From positions 1 through 64,000 of the forward strand of contig NZ_CP077369.1 of NCBI RefSeq assembly GCF_019048525.1: DNA of 64,000 nucleotides. Direction: 5' to 3'. The translations under genes were made by a program, and so were the position numbers. Every line of letters starts with the position of its first letter. Position 1 is the first letter of the stretch. The notes under the pieces are model-generated. The model was not told the origin of the DNA. It searched no databases and saw only the letters and a list, made by a program, of their open reading frames with translations. Positions 36,138 through 45,676 of the stretch are shown piece after piece. The DNA comes from Acinetobacter lwoffii. GTDB lineage: Bacteria > Pseudomonadota > Gammaproteobacteria > Pseudomonadales > Moraxellaceae.

Positions 36138-37559
36138 TTAACAGAACTTATGACCGCCAAAGCAGTTTGAAGTCACATTCTGGTTTTGTAGCAACTTATC
36201 CATTAAGGTTAAGGTTGCTGGAGTCCCTGTTGCATAATTCGTAAACCTTCCCACATCAATATTTAATTTACGTACCACTGGCACATTTGCAAGCGAACCT
36301 AAAGCTTCACCTACATTTACATCAATCAAATTTTCAGGACGTAACAGGAATTCCGAAATAGCTGTGGCAACTTGAGGTAATACAAATGAAATATCAATTT
36401 CATCTGTGGTTTTTAATACCCCTAGTTGGACCGGATCTTTAAAAGACATCCACCAACCTGGTTTGGCAATATCAGCTGCATCTGCTCCTTGCCAATGTAC
36501 ATTTTGACTTTGTAACGATAAATAGCCGCCTGTACCATTTAAAGGAATATTATGAATCATGTTCAAAGCTTGGACAAAGGTAATGTCCATATTCAGATTA
36601 TCCAGACTTGAACCTGCACCCATTTGAAAGAAGGAGTGTTCACCAAGATTTAATCCTAAAAAGCTAATTAAAGCCGGAAATTCAACATACAATTTATCAT
36701 TTGAAAAATTTGGTGTACCAATCACATCATTTGGTAAACTTGAGCCCGATACAGGTGCTGCCAAAGGAATCGAGGCAATACTGGAACGAATATTCTTCAC
36801 AGTTGCCGACTTTAGTCGTTGTCCGGTTACAATAGTCTCAGGCATGGTAAAGTCCACCCGCATGGAAGGCACCGTAATACCCGTATGACCATCAGCACCC
36901 GGCTTACTCGTGAATTTTCTTGTTTGTCCGAGTGCTTTCAAATTTCCTGAAATTTTCTGGTCATCCGCAACCCCAAACGTTCCCGCTTTTGTTACAGACT
37001 CACCCGTGGTTTGCGCCATTTTCATATAGCCACTAAAACTTTTGAGACCATCATTCGGATTCTCAACGTTATCAGTTCCCATGGTCAAAAGTCCGACAAT
37101 TTTATCTGCACCTAAGCGAAAACCCACTACTTCTCGGGTAGAGGCACTTCCGCCATTTTTAATCGCAAATTCAATAAAAGGATTATTTATACTGGCACTA
37201 GTGTTAGCCCGATCACCTGAAAAGACTGGATTACCTTTAACATCAAGACTGGTATTTAATCCACTTAATGCTAAGTTGGAAATATCAATGTCACAACCAT
37301 TCTTATTGCCGATACTGTTATTAGTTCCACCACAACCGAGCTGTAAAGTTTTAATATTAACATTTAACTCCATCAAAGCCTCAACGCTCAGCTTATGAAA
37401 GTTAATCCCTTGAGATGAATCATAAGCATTTTCTAGATTTAATAATGCTTGCGCATCAACTGCAGATAAAGCGTCATCATCTAAAGCTGTCATTGCAAAA
37501 CTTTGTTGTGTAATCACGCACATTGCCAAAGCCAGACTATTCAAAAGTATTTTTTTCAT
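36138..37559 (-). CDS. Exported protein with LDDxxLSxV motif, 4th gene of operon (DUF6160/FilA-like N-terminus)
   Basis: A 473-residue protein of unknown function. A Sec signal peptide ends in QQSFA (about 22), immediately followed by TALDDDALSAVDAQALL, the motif shared with the three upstream genes. The mature part is rich in Gly, Asn and Ser with short beta-strand patterns. A Cys pair occurs at CGGTNNSIGNKNGC and another at the very C-terminus (NCFGGHKFC), suggesting periplasmic or surface disulfides. No membrane helix is visible after the signal. It is the last gene before a bidirectional terminator and is 21 bp behind the preceding gene. Confidence 0.7.
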   Translation of the reverse strand: MKKILLNSLALAMCVITQQSFAMTALDDDALSAVDAQALLNLENAYDSSQGINFHKLSVEALMELNVNIKTLQLGCGGTNNSIGNKNGCDIDISNLALSGLNTSLDVKGNPVFSGDRANTSASINNPFIEFAIKNGGSASTREVVGFRLGADKIVGLLTMGTDNVENPNDGLKSFSGYMKMAQTTGESVTKAGTFGVADDQKISGNLKALGQTRKFTSKPGADGHTGITVPSMRVDFTMPETIVTGQRLKSATVKNIRSSIASIPLAAPVSGSSLPNDVIGTPNFSNDKLYVEFPALISFLGLNLGEHSFFQMGAGSSLDNLNMDITFVQALNMIHNIPLNGTGGYLSLQSQNVHWQGADAADIAKPGWWMSFKDPVQLGVLKTTDEIDISFVLPQVATAISEFLLRPENLIDVNVGEALGSLANVPVVRKLNIDVGRFTNYATGTPATLTLMDKLLQNQNVTSNCFGGHKFC

Positions 37560-37580
37560 TTTAACGTCCTAATATTCTTA

Positions 37581-39866
37581 TTAACGTGGTGTGATTCCCA
37601 TCGTGCTACGAATGGTTCCACCCGTCAGTGCAATACTTGCCATGTTTTGCATATTACCATTGGTTGCCATGGCGAAATTGGTTTTAAATGGGGTAGCGAT
37701 ATTATCTTTATAATTAAGTTTGACCTGATTATCCAAAGTCACTGTATCTGCACTGACACGAACTTTTGCTTTGACACCCAAATGACCTTCCATCCGGTTA
37801 AAGTTAATTGACGAAGTTTTTAATACCCCGGTTGAATCAATATCTTCATTGGTGATACTAAAATAGCTGCCCAGATTATCTTTATTTGCAGTTTCTTCTG
37901 CGGTAAGGGGTCTAAACTTAAAATTTGCATCAAATGACAGGAAGTTGGTATCTGGTGAATCGCTGGTCGGATCCACTCCTGGAATGATGAGGAGCTCGCC
38001 GTTTCCATCAAGTTTAAAAGCAATATTAGTCAGGACATCATCACGTTTAGAAAAATTATCATGAGGCACATAGCTCCCGCATTTAGCGATCGATGCATTG
38101 GTACAATTATATTTAGATCCTGGTAATTGACCAATCGCAAGCTCAGCTTTGGCTCCAATCAGCAGCTTATCAGCGCGAATATAAATACCTTCATCTTTAT
38201 AACTAATAATCCCTTCTGACTTGATCAAAGCATCGATATTCCTAAAACCAGCATAATAGTTAACAGCCTCACCATGATCGCCATTCTTGCCATCAATCAA
38301 TATAATCGAGGTTGTGCTTGGTAAACCGGTTTTCTTGTCAATTCCATAGCCTTCTGTGGATACCATCATGTTATAAGCAATTGCCTGCTTATTGTTTGTT
38401 CCATAAGTCGTTCCAGACAAGGCAACATTGGCATTTAAATTATAAATAGGAATACCGATTCCCCATGAACCACCATCGCCACCAATTTCCGCCAAAGAGT
38501 TATCTGATATGAAACGTGCTTTAGCAGCAATGGACTGAAAATCCATTCCACGTACGGCGATATAGGCAAAATCCTCTCCATTCGTGGTGGTACTGAGTGT
38601 CTGTTTAAGTACAGTGCTACTACTACCTAAAGTCTTTTGCATATTTTCATTGATTATGAAATCGAGACTTTTTGCAGTAATGGTATTTATATATATATTT
38701 CCAAAGTCGATATAAGCATTTTTACCGTGTAAAGCACCGGCAGCATTACGTGTAGTCAAGGGTCTGAGCTTGGAGAATTGCACAGCATGGCTTCCCTTAC
38801 CGGTATGACCAATCTCAAATGTTGTAGGTGCCATAGTTGCTGGAAGCCCGGTACTATTAGTACCTGTAAAATATGCAGACAAGCCTAGATTCAACCCACC
38901 TTCTCCGACCAGGCCACTGTAACCTGTTGCAGCTTTGTCCTGACGTTCTAGTACACCATTCACCTTGTTACTAACATCAAAAGTACCTATCTGGGTTTGA
39001 TCTGCACTCATGGATAATCTTGCGTTAGTGACTGCACCCGAAGCTCCTAAACGCATAATATTTTTGCGTTCATTATTTGGCGTATTATAACGCAGGTCAA
39101 TATTAACCCCTGGATTGGTCGGATTAACCCGGCCAGCCGCGATATCAGTAATATCTTCAGCACGCTTTAGATCCACATAATGATCTTGACTGCCATTTCG
39201 TGTGGTGAGTACCACGCCTTCATCCGGGTCAATGTACATATATCCTTGACCCGCGAAGTTAAAGTTAAAGTCATTCAAAATCAGACTATTTTCGCCTAAT
39301 TTATGACTAATCGTGGCATTTTTAAGTTGAAAATCGATACTGGCAATTGAATCTTTATTAAATAGACCTGCACTGGTTTGTAATAGCACACTAAGCGGTG
39401 TAGAGGTACTAATCCCTAATGCACCCAAAGTTTGATTAGATTGAGTACCCGTAGTCCGAATACTATTCGCAGATTGACTACATGGATTGGTCGTACAGGC
39501 GATCTTTACCAATTTTAAATCTGCAGTGGCTTGAAACGGTGAAACACTTGCAGCTAGCCGAAGTCCTGCCCCTTGTGAAGTGGCACCTACATCTATTTCA
39601 AGTTGACTAATGATTGGTTTATTATCTTTTCCAATAATCTCAACATTATGTAGACCTAAACCCATTTTAGTGTTGGCAGTTGGATTTGGATCATACCAAT
39701 TGGCTTGAGCAATACTGGCTTTAGAAATTTCATGAGTAATCACCATACCATCTTGTCCAGTGACTTCACTCAATTCTTGCTCTTCAATAGTTTCAAGTGC
39801 ATAACTTTGTTGTATAAGACACATGCATACTGTTAGCAATTTCAACTTTATTGTTGTTTTTTTCAT
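37581..39866 (-). CDS. Exported protein with EELSEVTGQ motif, 3rd gene of operon
   Basis: A 761-residue exported protein of unknown function. The signal peptide ends QQSYA; the mature N-terminus is LETIEEQELSEVTGQDGMVI, the clearest copy of the operon's shared motif. This resembles the start of DUF6160/FilA-type proteins reported in Acinetobacter and Pseudomonas (a family recollection, not a search). The rest is Asn/Gly/Thr-rich with alternating hydrophobic positions, consistent with a long beta-solenoid or beta-sandwich surface protein. One Cys pair (CTTNPC) lies near 118. It is spaced 33 bp from the gene upstream. Confidence 0.7.
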   Translation of the reverse strand: MKKTTIKLKLLTVCMCLIQQSYALETIEEQELSEVTGQDGMVITHEISKASIAQANWYDPNPTANTKMGLGLHNVEIIGKDNKPIISQLEIDVGATSQGAGLRLAASVSPFQATADLKLVKIACTTNPCSQSANSIRTTGTQSNQTLGALGISTSTPLSVLLQTSAGLFNKDSIASIDFQLKNATISHKLGENSLILNDFNFNFAGQGYMYIDPDEGVVLTTRNGSQDHYVDLKRAEDITDIAAGRVNPTNPGVNIDLRYNTPNNERKNIMRLGASGAVTNARLSMSADQTQIGTFDVSNKVNGVLERQDKAATGYSGLVGEGGLNLGLSAYFTGTNSTGLPATMAPTTFEIGHTGKGSHAVQFSKLRPLTTRNAAGALHGKNAYIDFGNIYINTITAKSLDFIINENMQKTLGSSSTVLKQTLSTTTNGEDFAYIAVRGMDFQSIAAKARFISDNSLAEIGGDGGSWGIGIPIYNLNANVALSGTTYGTNNKQAIAYNMMVSTEGYGIDKKTGLPSTTSIILIDGKNGDHGEAVNYYAGFRNIDALIKSEGIISYKDEGIYIRADKLLIGAKAELAIGQLPGSKYNCTNASIAKCGSYVPHDNFSKRDDVLTNIAFKLDGNGELLIIPGVDPTSDSPDTNFLSFDANFKFRPLTAEETANKDNLGSYFSITNEDIDSTGVLKTSSINFNRMEGHLGVKAKVRVSADTVTLDNQVKLNYKDNIATPFKTNFAMATNGNMQNMASIALTGGTIRSTMGITPR

Positions 39867-39899
39867 TTATATATCCTTATGCTGTACTTGACGTTGTTA

Positions 39900-40622
39900 C
39901 TAACAACGACTTTGTGCTCCACCTGTACAGTTATAACCAAATATTTTCAAATTGCCTGACGTATGCAGATTTCCATGAACGTTCAACCCCATAAATCCTT
40001 TTTCAGCACCTTTATCAAATGAAGGAACATCTTGGGGCGCGGTTGTATAAGTTCCATCGGCATTATAGGTACGCCCTGTATACGTACTATAAACACCTGT
40101 ATTGGCATAACCTTCCAAGGCGCCAGCACCTGTACCCGTTTCAATGGAAACTGTATTAAAGCCTAAATTACGGATCTTTAAAGGCTGGTGATCATAAAAG
40201 GTAATTTGCATCGCCGTTTGTGGTTCATTACGATGATTAATGATGGTTGTTCCATCGATCGAAAACTTATCAATCTGAATCGTGCCTTGAATGCCTTTAA
40301 ACACTAACCACTTTTTATTTCCATTGGCATCCATATGATTATTCGGTGCAATTGCTAATCGGCAAAACTGTCTACTTTCCCCACAAGTGTCCGGATCGAG
40401 CACATAAAATACGTCTAAAGGATTGCCATCGCTTCCCAGTTTGGAAATGGTATCTTTAGACAGATCGGTAGCATAAATATGGTTTAAGGATAAGGTCCAG
40501 TTCAGGTCCGCTCCACCCTGTCCTACGGTATCAGTTAATGCTTGCTGATCCAGAACCTCTAATCCGGCATAGCTAAACATCGCAGTACATAACAGTGTAC
40601 AAAGAGTCAATAATTTGGACAT
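39900..40622 (-). CDS. Small exported protein with VLDQQALTDTVGQ motif, 2nd gene of operon
   Basis: A 240-residue exported protein, the shortest of the four. The signal peptide ends SYA, then GLEVLDQQALTDTVGQGGAD carries the shared motif. A middle Cys pair (CGESRQFC) and a C-terminal pair (NCTGGAQSRC) mirror the Cys-containing tail of the operon's last gene (NCFGGHKFC). The pattern C-x-GG-x-C at the extreme C-terminus in both suggests a common fold or a shared anchoring or folding step. It is 12 bp behind the first gene. The function is unknown. Confidence 0.7.
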   Translation of the reverse strand: MSKLLTLCTLLCTAMFSYAGLEVLDQQALTDTVGQGGADLNWTLSLNHIYATDLSKDTISKLGSDGNPLDVFYVLDPDTCGESRQFCRLAIAPNNHMDANGNKKWLVFKGIQGTIQIDKFSIDGTTIINHRNEPQTAMQITFYDHQPLKIRNLGFNTVSIETGTGAGALEGYANTGVYSTYTGRTYNADGTYTTAPQDVPSFDKGAEKGFMGLNVHGNLHTSGNLKIFGYNCTGGAQSRC

Positions 40623-40634
40623 GTTCGTACTCCT

Positions 40635-42638
40635 TTATAGACCTGTGGTTTTTATTTTTAAATGTTGAATCAGCACACCATCAATGACTGCCGAACCAAA
40701 GTTTTTACTTGAGCCATCAATGCTTTTAAATACAATGCCGGTTGAATCAACACCATCCTTAGCTCGCAGCATATTTGTTCCTGGAATCCGTTCTGTGGTG
40801 CCTATGGCAATACTACTGTGAGTTGCATTACGCCCTTGATAAAGTGCAGTAGTATCTAAAACATTATTTTTAATTGGTGTGCCACAACTATAGACATTAC
40901 AGGTAGAACCCTTTAAATCGGTTGTACCCAATCCGCCCCCATAATTTTGATAAATTTGATTATAAATAGCAGGAATATTGGGAATACGTGTCACTTCTAA
41001 AATAATATTATTGCCTTCTGAACCGACAACGAAAGGCTGGTACATATTACCAAGCACCAAGTTAATATTTGGACTATAGAGATATAAACCCTCAGAATCA
41101 TGAAATATAGGAGCATCACTTCCATTCAAGGCCGGGGTTGGAACATTACCATCAAGTGCATCTGTTTTTGCTGCGGTACTGAGACGAATACCTTTACTGT
41201 TAAGATTACTATCGCTACTGCTTAGAGTTTCTGGTCGATCATTGGTATTCAGACGAACAATACTCGCCATACCCAATGTTTGGCTGTAATTCTTATTGTC
41301 AGATTCTAAGGTTTGAAATAACCGAACTTGCGAGCCATTAAAACTCAGACCATTGGCAACAAATTGGGTTCTTAATCGGTAATCCGTATCAAGTCCTGAT
41401 ATTGGCCCACCTGTTATAGGATCTACAGCATTAGAGGAATTAAGCTCACGTGCAAAAATATCACTCCAAAAACCCAACTTGATATTATTATCACTTTCCA
41501 CACCTGCAATCGGGCTTAATGGAGCTTCTAAAGCAATATAGCCTACATCTTTAGCAGCGTCCTTGAACTGTTTAACATTTTCAGTTCCTGCACGAAACAA
41601 CCAGGGATTTTCGGCTGATCCCCAACTAAAGCCTTGGTTACTGTATCTTGTGCTTAGAGAGCCATCACTTTTTGATAATGCCAAACCATAAATAAAGACA
41701 TCGGCTTTAGTACGGAGCGTACTGACTGAAGAATTCATTGCCGCCTCCTTGGCAGCAATGGTTGCGCTTACCTTCACCGCCTGCTCCATAGCTATGACTG
41801 CATTTTTAGCCTGAATCAATGCATATTTATCAGCTTCAATTGCTAATTTTTCTTGAGTCCTTTCCTCAACAATAATGGGTACTCTTGGATCAATCACATT
41901 GTTCCGCGCACCTACTGCTTGAGTCCACTCATTATTAAGCGAAGTCCCTATTCGATTGCCCCACAGTAATTCGATCATTTCATAGGTATTTGCCAATGCG
42001 AATTCAGCAGATTTTTCTTGATTCAATAAAGTAGCCTCTAAAGTATTTGGTCTAACAGTTGTACCATCATTAACAAGACTAATTTTCCCATCGTAATAAT
42101 CATCATAGCGCTGGTTATAATAGCGTTGCATCAGATCAGAGCTGCGCTTTTCCTCGACAAGACCAGTACGAACACTCGTTTTAAAAGCCGTAGTATTAAA
42201 ACCATTATAAACTGATGTGTAATTATCTGTTTTATATTGAATATATTTAGATGTATAGGTATTTACATACAGGTTAGCATTGGCACTAATACCATTTAAA
42301 TAATTACTAGCATAAACCCGATCATATACTTTATTATAGGCACGCTCACCTAACTGATTATAGTTCTCTCCTGTTGGAATAATACGAATAAATCCTGTAT
42401 CTGCTTGTCCGGGATTTTCAATGCCTCTGGCATAACTGGAACCAGCAGAAAGATCTTTAGGACCTTGAAACACCATTTTGAAGTCGTCAAGAACAAGCGC
42501 AACACCTTCACCTGTGGTGTTAGAAAGAGAAGAATCTGATAATTCCTGCATCGCATGTGCAGAAGGCAACAGGCTGAAACCGATTGTCATCGCTAAATAA
42601 CTTTTGCGAAATTTAAATATGTCTTTTATCTGAGTCAT
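40635..42638 (-). CDS. Exported protein with ELSDSSLSNTTGE motif, 1st gene of operon
   Basis: A 667-residue exported protein. The signal peptide (long basic start, ending SAHA) precedes MQELSDSSLSNTTGEGVALV, the shared motif. Residues about 90-310 are rich in Tyr, Asn and Lys and then in Ala/Glu/Lys with predicted helices, unlike the other three genes. The C-terminal half returns to Asn/Gly/Ser-rich beta pattern and ends DGVLIQHLKIKTTGL. A Cys pair (CNVYSC) occurs near 595. It is led by a promoter-like element at 42750-42778. Role unknown; surface or pilus-associated structure is conceivable. Confidence 0.68.
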   Translation of the reverse strand: MTQIKDIFKFRKSYLAMTIGFSLLPSAHAMQELSDSSLSNTTGEGVALVLDDFKMVFQGPKDLSAGSSYARGIENPGQADTGFIRIIPTGENYNQLGERAYNKVYDRVYASNYLNGISANANLYVNTYTSKYIQYKTDNYTSVYNGFNTTAFKTSVRTGLVEEKRSSDLMQRYYNQRYDDYYDGKISLVNDGTTVRPNTLEATLLNQEKSAEFALANTYEMIELLWGNRIGTSLNNEWTQAVGARNNVIDPRVPIIVEERTQEKLAIEADKYALIQAKNAVIAMEQAVKVSATIAAKEAAMNSSVSTLRTKADVFIYGLALSKSDGSLSTRYSNQGFSWGSAENPWLFRAGTENVKQFKDAAKDVGYIALEAPLSPIAGVESDNNIKLGFWSDIFARELNSSNAVDPITGGPISGLDTDYRLRTQFVANGLSFNGSQVRLFQTLESDNKNYSQTLGMASIVRLNTNDRPETLSSSDSNLNSKGIRLSTAAKTDALDGNVPTPALNGSDAPIFHDSEGLYLYSPNINLVLGNMYQPFVVGSEGNNIILEVTRIPNIPAIYNQIYQNYGGGLGTTDLKGSTCNVYSCGTPIKNNVLDTTALYQGRNATHSSIAIGTTERIPGTNMLRAKDGVDSTGIVFKSIDGSSKNFGSAVIDGVLIQHLKIKTTGL

Positions 42639-42749
42639 CTCACTCTTTCCTTTTTATCCGATGCTCCGCACCTTTATACTTCAGCTTCCCAGCCGCCAAA
42701 CTTTAATTTTTATGATGCATTACATCTTTTTTATGGCTATGCGGAATCC

Positions 42750-42778
42750 ATTATGCTGATTTTTGATACAGATGCCAA
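42750..42778 (-). promoter_or_regulatory. Promoter-like element of the exported-protein operon
   Basis: Read on the minus strand: TTGGCA (42778-42773), 17 bases, CATAAT (42755-42750), about 110 bases before the first start codon. The element overlaps a motif also found twice near 49.95-50.03 kb. Confidence 0.5.
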
Positions 42779-42821
42779 AGCCAATTAGGCGAAAAATAGC
42801 AGTTTCCGATGAATGAAAATC

Positions 42822-42852
42822 TCAAAAAAATAAACGGGACATAAAGTCCCGT
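42822..42852 (-). terminator. Terminator after dcd
   Basis: Read on the minus strand, a hairpin of arms ACGGGAC and GTCCCGT with a five-base loop is followed by a T-rich run. Confidence 0.85.
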
Positions 42853-42872
42853 CATTCAATATTTTAAAACAA

Positions 42873-43442
42873 TTAGGTCTTCGGCAAAGTAACGCCTGTC
42901 TGACCTTGATATTTACCACCACGATCTTTATATGAGGTTTCACAGACTTCATCAGATTCAAAAAACAGCATCTGCGCTACACCTTCACCTGCATAAATAC
43001 GCGCAGGAAGATTGGTAGTATTTGAAAACTCTAAAGTGACGTGTCCTTCCCACTCTGGCTCAAGCGGAGTCACGTTAACAATGATGCCACAACGCGCATA
43101 AGTAGACTTGCCCAAGCATACGGTCAAGACATTACGTGGAATGCGGAAATATTCGATAGTACGCGCCAAAGCAAACGAGTTAGGCGGAATGATACAGACA
43201 TCCGACTCGATATCAATAAAGCTGCGTTCATCAAAGTTCTTCGGATCGACAATTGCAGAATGCACATTGGTGAATACTTTAAATTCACGTGCACAACGCA
43301 CGTCATAACCATAGCTGGATACGCCATACGAAATCAGCTTTTGACCATTTTCATCCAAACGTACCTGGTTTTCTGCATACGGTTCAATCATGCCGTGTTT
43401 TTCGCTCATTTCGCGAATCCAACGATCAGACTTAATTGCCAT
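42873..43442 (-). CDS. dcd: dCTP deaminase Dcd
   Basis: A 189-residue trimeric enzyme converting dCTP to dUTP for thymidylate synthesis. Visible signatures are [15 protein letters not shown] at the start, the nucleotide-binding [10 protein letters not shown] segment, and the catalytic [15 protein letters not shown] stretch with the family Glu. The C-terminal [19 protein letters not shown] is the lid over the triphosphate. Length matches the proteobacterial monofunctional form. It lies after the LysE-family gene on the same strand. Confidence 0.96.
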   Translation of the reverse strand: MAIKSDRWIREMSEKHGMIEPYAENQVRLDENGQKLISYGVSSYGYDVRCAREFKVFTNVHSAIVDPKNFDERSFIDIESDVCIIPPNSFALARTIEYFRIPRNVLTVCLGKSTYARCGIIVNVTPLEPEWEGHVTLEFSNTTNLPARIYAGEGVAQMLFFESDEVCETSYKDRGGKYQGQTGVTLPKT

Positions 43443-43565
43443 TGATATAATCCAAAAATCTTAAGAACAAGTTATTGCGACGTACTTTAACTGAAATTGA
43501 CACTAATGAAAATAAGTGAAAGGCTTAGAGCTAAAGTTGCCAAAAAATTGCTGATTGAGATCAGC

Positions 43566-44159
43566 TTATAAACTTAAAAGTGCAGAATAGCTTAAAGGAA
43601 TAGAAAAGCTCATTAATACCAGCGAAGCCGTTTTCTGCAGGTTTTTCTGATTGAGCCAGCGACTGTTTTTTCTGGCCAGGATTGAACCCAGAAAAGTCCA
43701 GAAGAATGCAATCGGGATCAACAGAAGCAAGAAAACCAGCATATGAGTCACATAATGTTGGCCGCTTTTCCAGACAATGACAGGAAAGATCGCTGAGGCA
43801 AATAAAAGTGCTTTAGGATTAAGCAAGGTTGCCAAAAATAATTCTCGTGCGCGAATCGAGACATTTTCAAGATTTTCGCTTATTTCTGCAGTCCGCCATA
43901 ATTTCACAGCGAGAAATAGAATATAGCCAGCACTAAAAAGTTTGAGAATGGTCGGTAAAAGCGGAAGATGAACGGAAATTTTTCCGATCAGAATGCCCCA
44001 TAAGCTAATGGCAATCAGATAACCAAAGGCTTCCGCAGGAATTAAACGAAATGTTTTTTTAAATCCGACTTGAATGCCTGAAGATGCCAATAAGGTATTG
44101 GTTGGGCCTGGTGTTAAAAGAATGGTTGCCACTAAACCAATAAAAAACCATGAAATCAT
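43566..44159 (-). CDS. LysE family amino acid exporter (first copy)
   Basis: A 197-residue LysE/RhtB-type exporter of the inner membrane with about six hydrophobic helices. The family motif TPGPTN is in the first helix region (about 16-21). The start is placed at ATG 44159 (MISWFF) because GAGG lies at normal distance. A longer frame from 44189 would include that site. The substrate is unknown. A second family member lies at 52748-53371. Confidence 0.85.
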   Translation of the reverse strand: MISWFFIGLVATILLTPGPTNTLLASSGIQVGFKKTFRLIPAEAFGYLIAISLWGILIGKISVHLPLLPTILKLFSAGYILFLAVKLWRTAEISENLENVSIRARELFLATLLNPKALLFASAIFPVIVWKSGQHYVTHMLVFLLLLIPIAFFWTFLGSILARKNSRWLNQKNLQKTASLVLMSFSIPLSYSALLSL

Positions 44160-44416
44160 AGTTTGACCTCGCTCTAATCCGAGTAGCATAGAAGAATTCG
44201 GTCAGTGCTGCAAAAAAATAATTGTAAGAGAACATATGATCTAAAATTTAAATTTATTTATTTTAATTAATTCAAATGTTTATATAAGCTTTCAGGATAA
44301 ACACCCGATAGTCATTTCAGTCAATTTCGATCATTTAAATCGAGCTAATTTTAAAAATAAGAAATAAGAAGCCCTAGCTTTTAGCTAAGGCTTAAATATC
44401 TGAATTGTCTGTAGAA

Positions 44417-45676
44417 TTAAAAAATTCGACTATGGTCTTTCTCTGCTTTAGGTAACTGCGCTGCAATTTTCTCTGCAATCAGCATATAGCTTTCTGCAGC
44501 AGCATCTCCCGCGATCACTGACGGCGTTCCAGCATCGGCATTTTCACGAATTTTAGCATCCAAAGGTAAACGACCCAATAATGGGACTTGATATTGCTCA
44601 GACAGTTTATCGCCACCGCCTGTACCAAAAATCTGTTCCTCAAAACCACAATTTGAGCAGATATGGGTCGACATGTTTTCAATCACGCCCATGATCGGAA
44701 TCTGCACGCGGTTAAACAATTCAATGCCTTTGGTCGCATCCAGCAAGGCCACGTTTTGTGGCGTTGTCACAATTACTGCGCCCGTTACCGGAATACGCTG
44801 CGCGAGAGTTAACTGGATATCACCTGTGCCAGGTGGCATATCAATCATCAGCACATCAAGGTCTGGCCATAGGGTCTGATTGAATAACTGCATTAATGCA
44901 CCCGTGGCTTTTGGACCACGCCAGGCGACTGGAGTATTGTGATCTCCAGTTAAATGGCCAATTGATAATACCGCCATCCCATAGGCTTCGATAGGGACAA
45001 ACTGCTCTGCTTCGATCATTGGCGTTTTGCCGGCATTGCCGAGCATAGTCGGAATACTTGGGCCGTAAATATCGGCATCTAGTACGCCTACGCGCAGGCC
45101 TAATTTCTGTAGAGCCAAAGCCAGATTTACAGTCGTGGTCGATTTACCTACGCCACCTTTACCAGATGACACCAGAATCACATTTTGAATCCTTGGGTGT
45201 TTTGGAACATCACGCTGTTGCGGCGCAGCTTTTTGAATAGGTGGATTATTTGGATCAGCTTCTTCTGTTTTTGCAGGCTGTGCCGACGCATCAACCACAG
45301 GGGGAAGATTGGGTTTTGCTTCCGCTTTAGGCTCGCTTGAACAGTTTTCACCTTCAGCATGGTTATGCCCGCAACCCCCTTCTTTCTTATGTCCAGTTTT
45401 CTGCTGAATCACATGCATATTCAGTTCTTGAATACCACATTTTTGCAAAGCTTCCGCCAGTTCATCATGAATCTGTTGCAGCTGCGCTTTTTCTTCTGGA
45501 TAGGTATTCAAAGTGATTTGCAGAATCTCACCCTGTACATTGACCTGCGTAATACGATCTTTCAAGGCATTGCTGGAATTTGGCAAGATATAGTTTTGCA
45601 GTACGTTTTGCACAGCTTCTTCGTTCACCTCCTTGGAAGGCGAAAAAACCGATTTAAGCGAAGAAAGCCAAGACAT
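44417..45676 (-). CDS. apbC: Iron-sulfur cluster carrier protein ApbC/Mrp
   Basis: A 419-residue Mrp/NBP35-type P-loop ATPase that carries Fe-S clusters to apoproteins. An N-terminal DUF59/MIP18-like domain covers about 15-92. The deviant Walker A SSGKGGVGKST is at 170-180, and the cluster-binding CSNC lies near 335 in the ICSNCGFEEQIFG segment. Between the domains is a Pro/Glu/Ala linker with a Cys/His patch (Cys102, His104, His106, Cys112) that is not part of the usual family core. A monocistronic gene on the minus strand. Confidence 0.93.
   Translation of the reverse strand: MSWLSSLKSVFSPSKEVNEEAVQNVLQNYILPNSSNALKDRITQVNVQGEILQITLNTYPEEKAQLQQIHDELAEALQKCGIQELNMHVIQQKTGHKKEGGCGHNHAEGENCSSEPKAEAKPNLPPVVDASAQPAKTEEADPNNPPIQKAAPQQRDVPKHPRIQNVILVSSGKGGVGKSTTTVNLALALQKLGLRVGVLDADIYGPSIPTMLGNAGKTPMIEAEQFVPIEAYGMAVLSIGHLTGDHNTPVAWRGPKATGALMQLFNQTLWPDLDVLMIDMPPGTGDIQLTLAQRIPVTGAVIVTTPQNVALLDATKGIELFNRVQIPIMGVIENMSTHICSNCGFEEQIFGTGGGDKLSEQYQVPLLGRLPLDAKIRENADAGTPSVIAGDAAAESYMLIAEKIAAQLPKAEKDHSRIF

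Noticed and set aside
36138..42638. Idea that the shared LSxxxGQ motif is a double-glycine bacteriocin leader
   Set aside because: The motif follows a Sec signal peptide instead of opening the protein, the Gly-Gly is mostly absent, the proteins are 220-740 residues long and no peptidase-ABC exporter is nearby.
42756..42778. Sigma54 promoter reading of the TTGGCA element
   Set aside because: The GG and GC positions are not 10 bases apart as sigma54 requires; a sigma70-like spacing of 17 to CATAAT fits better.
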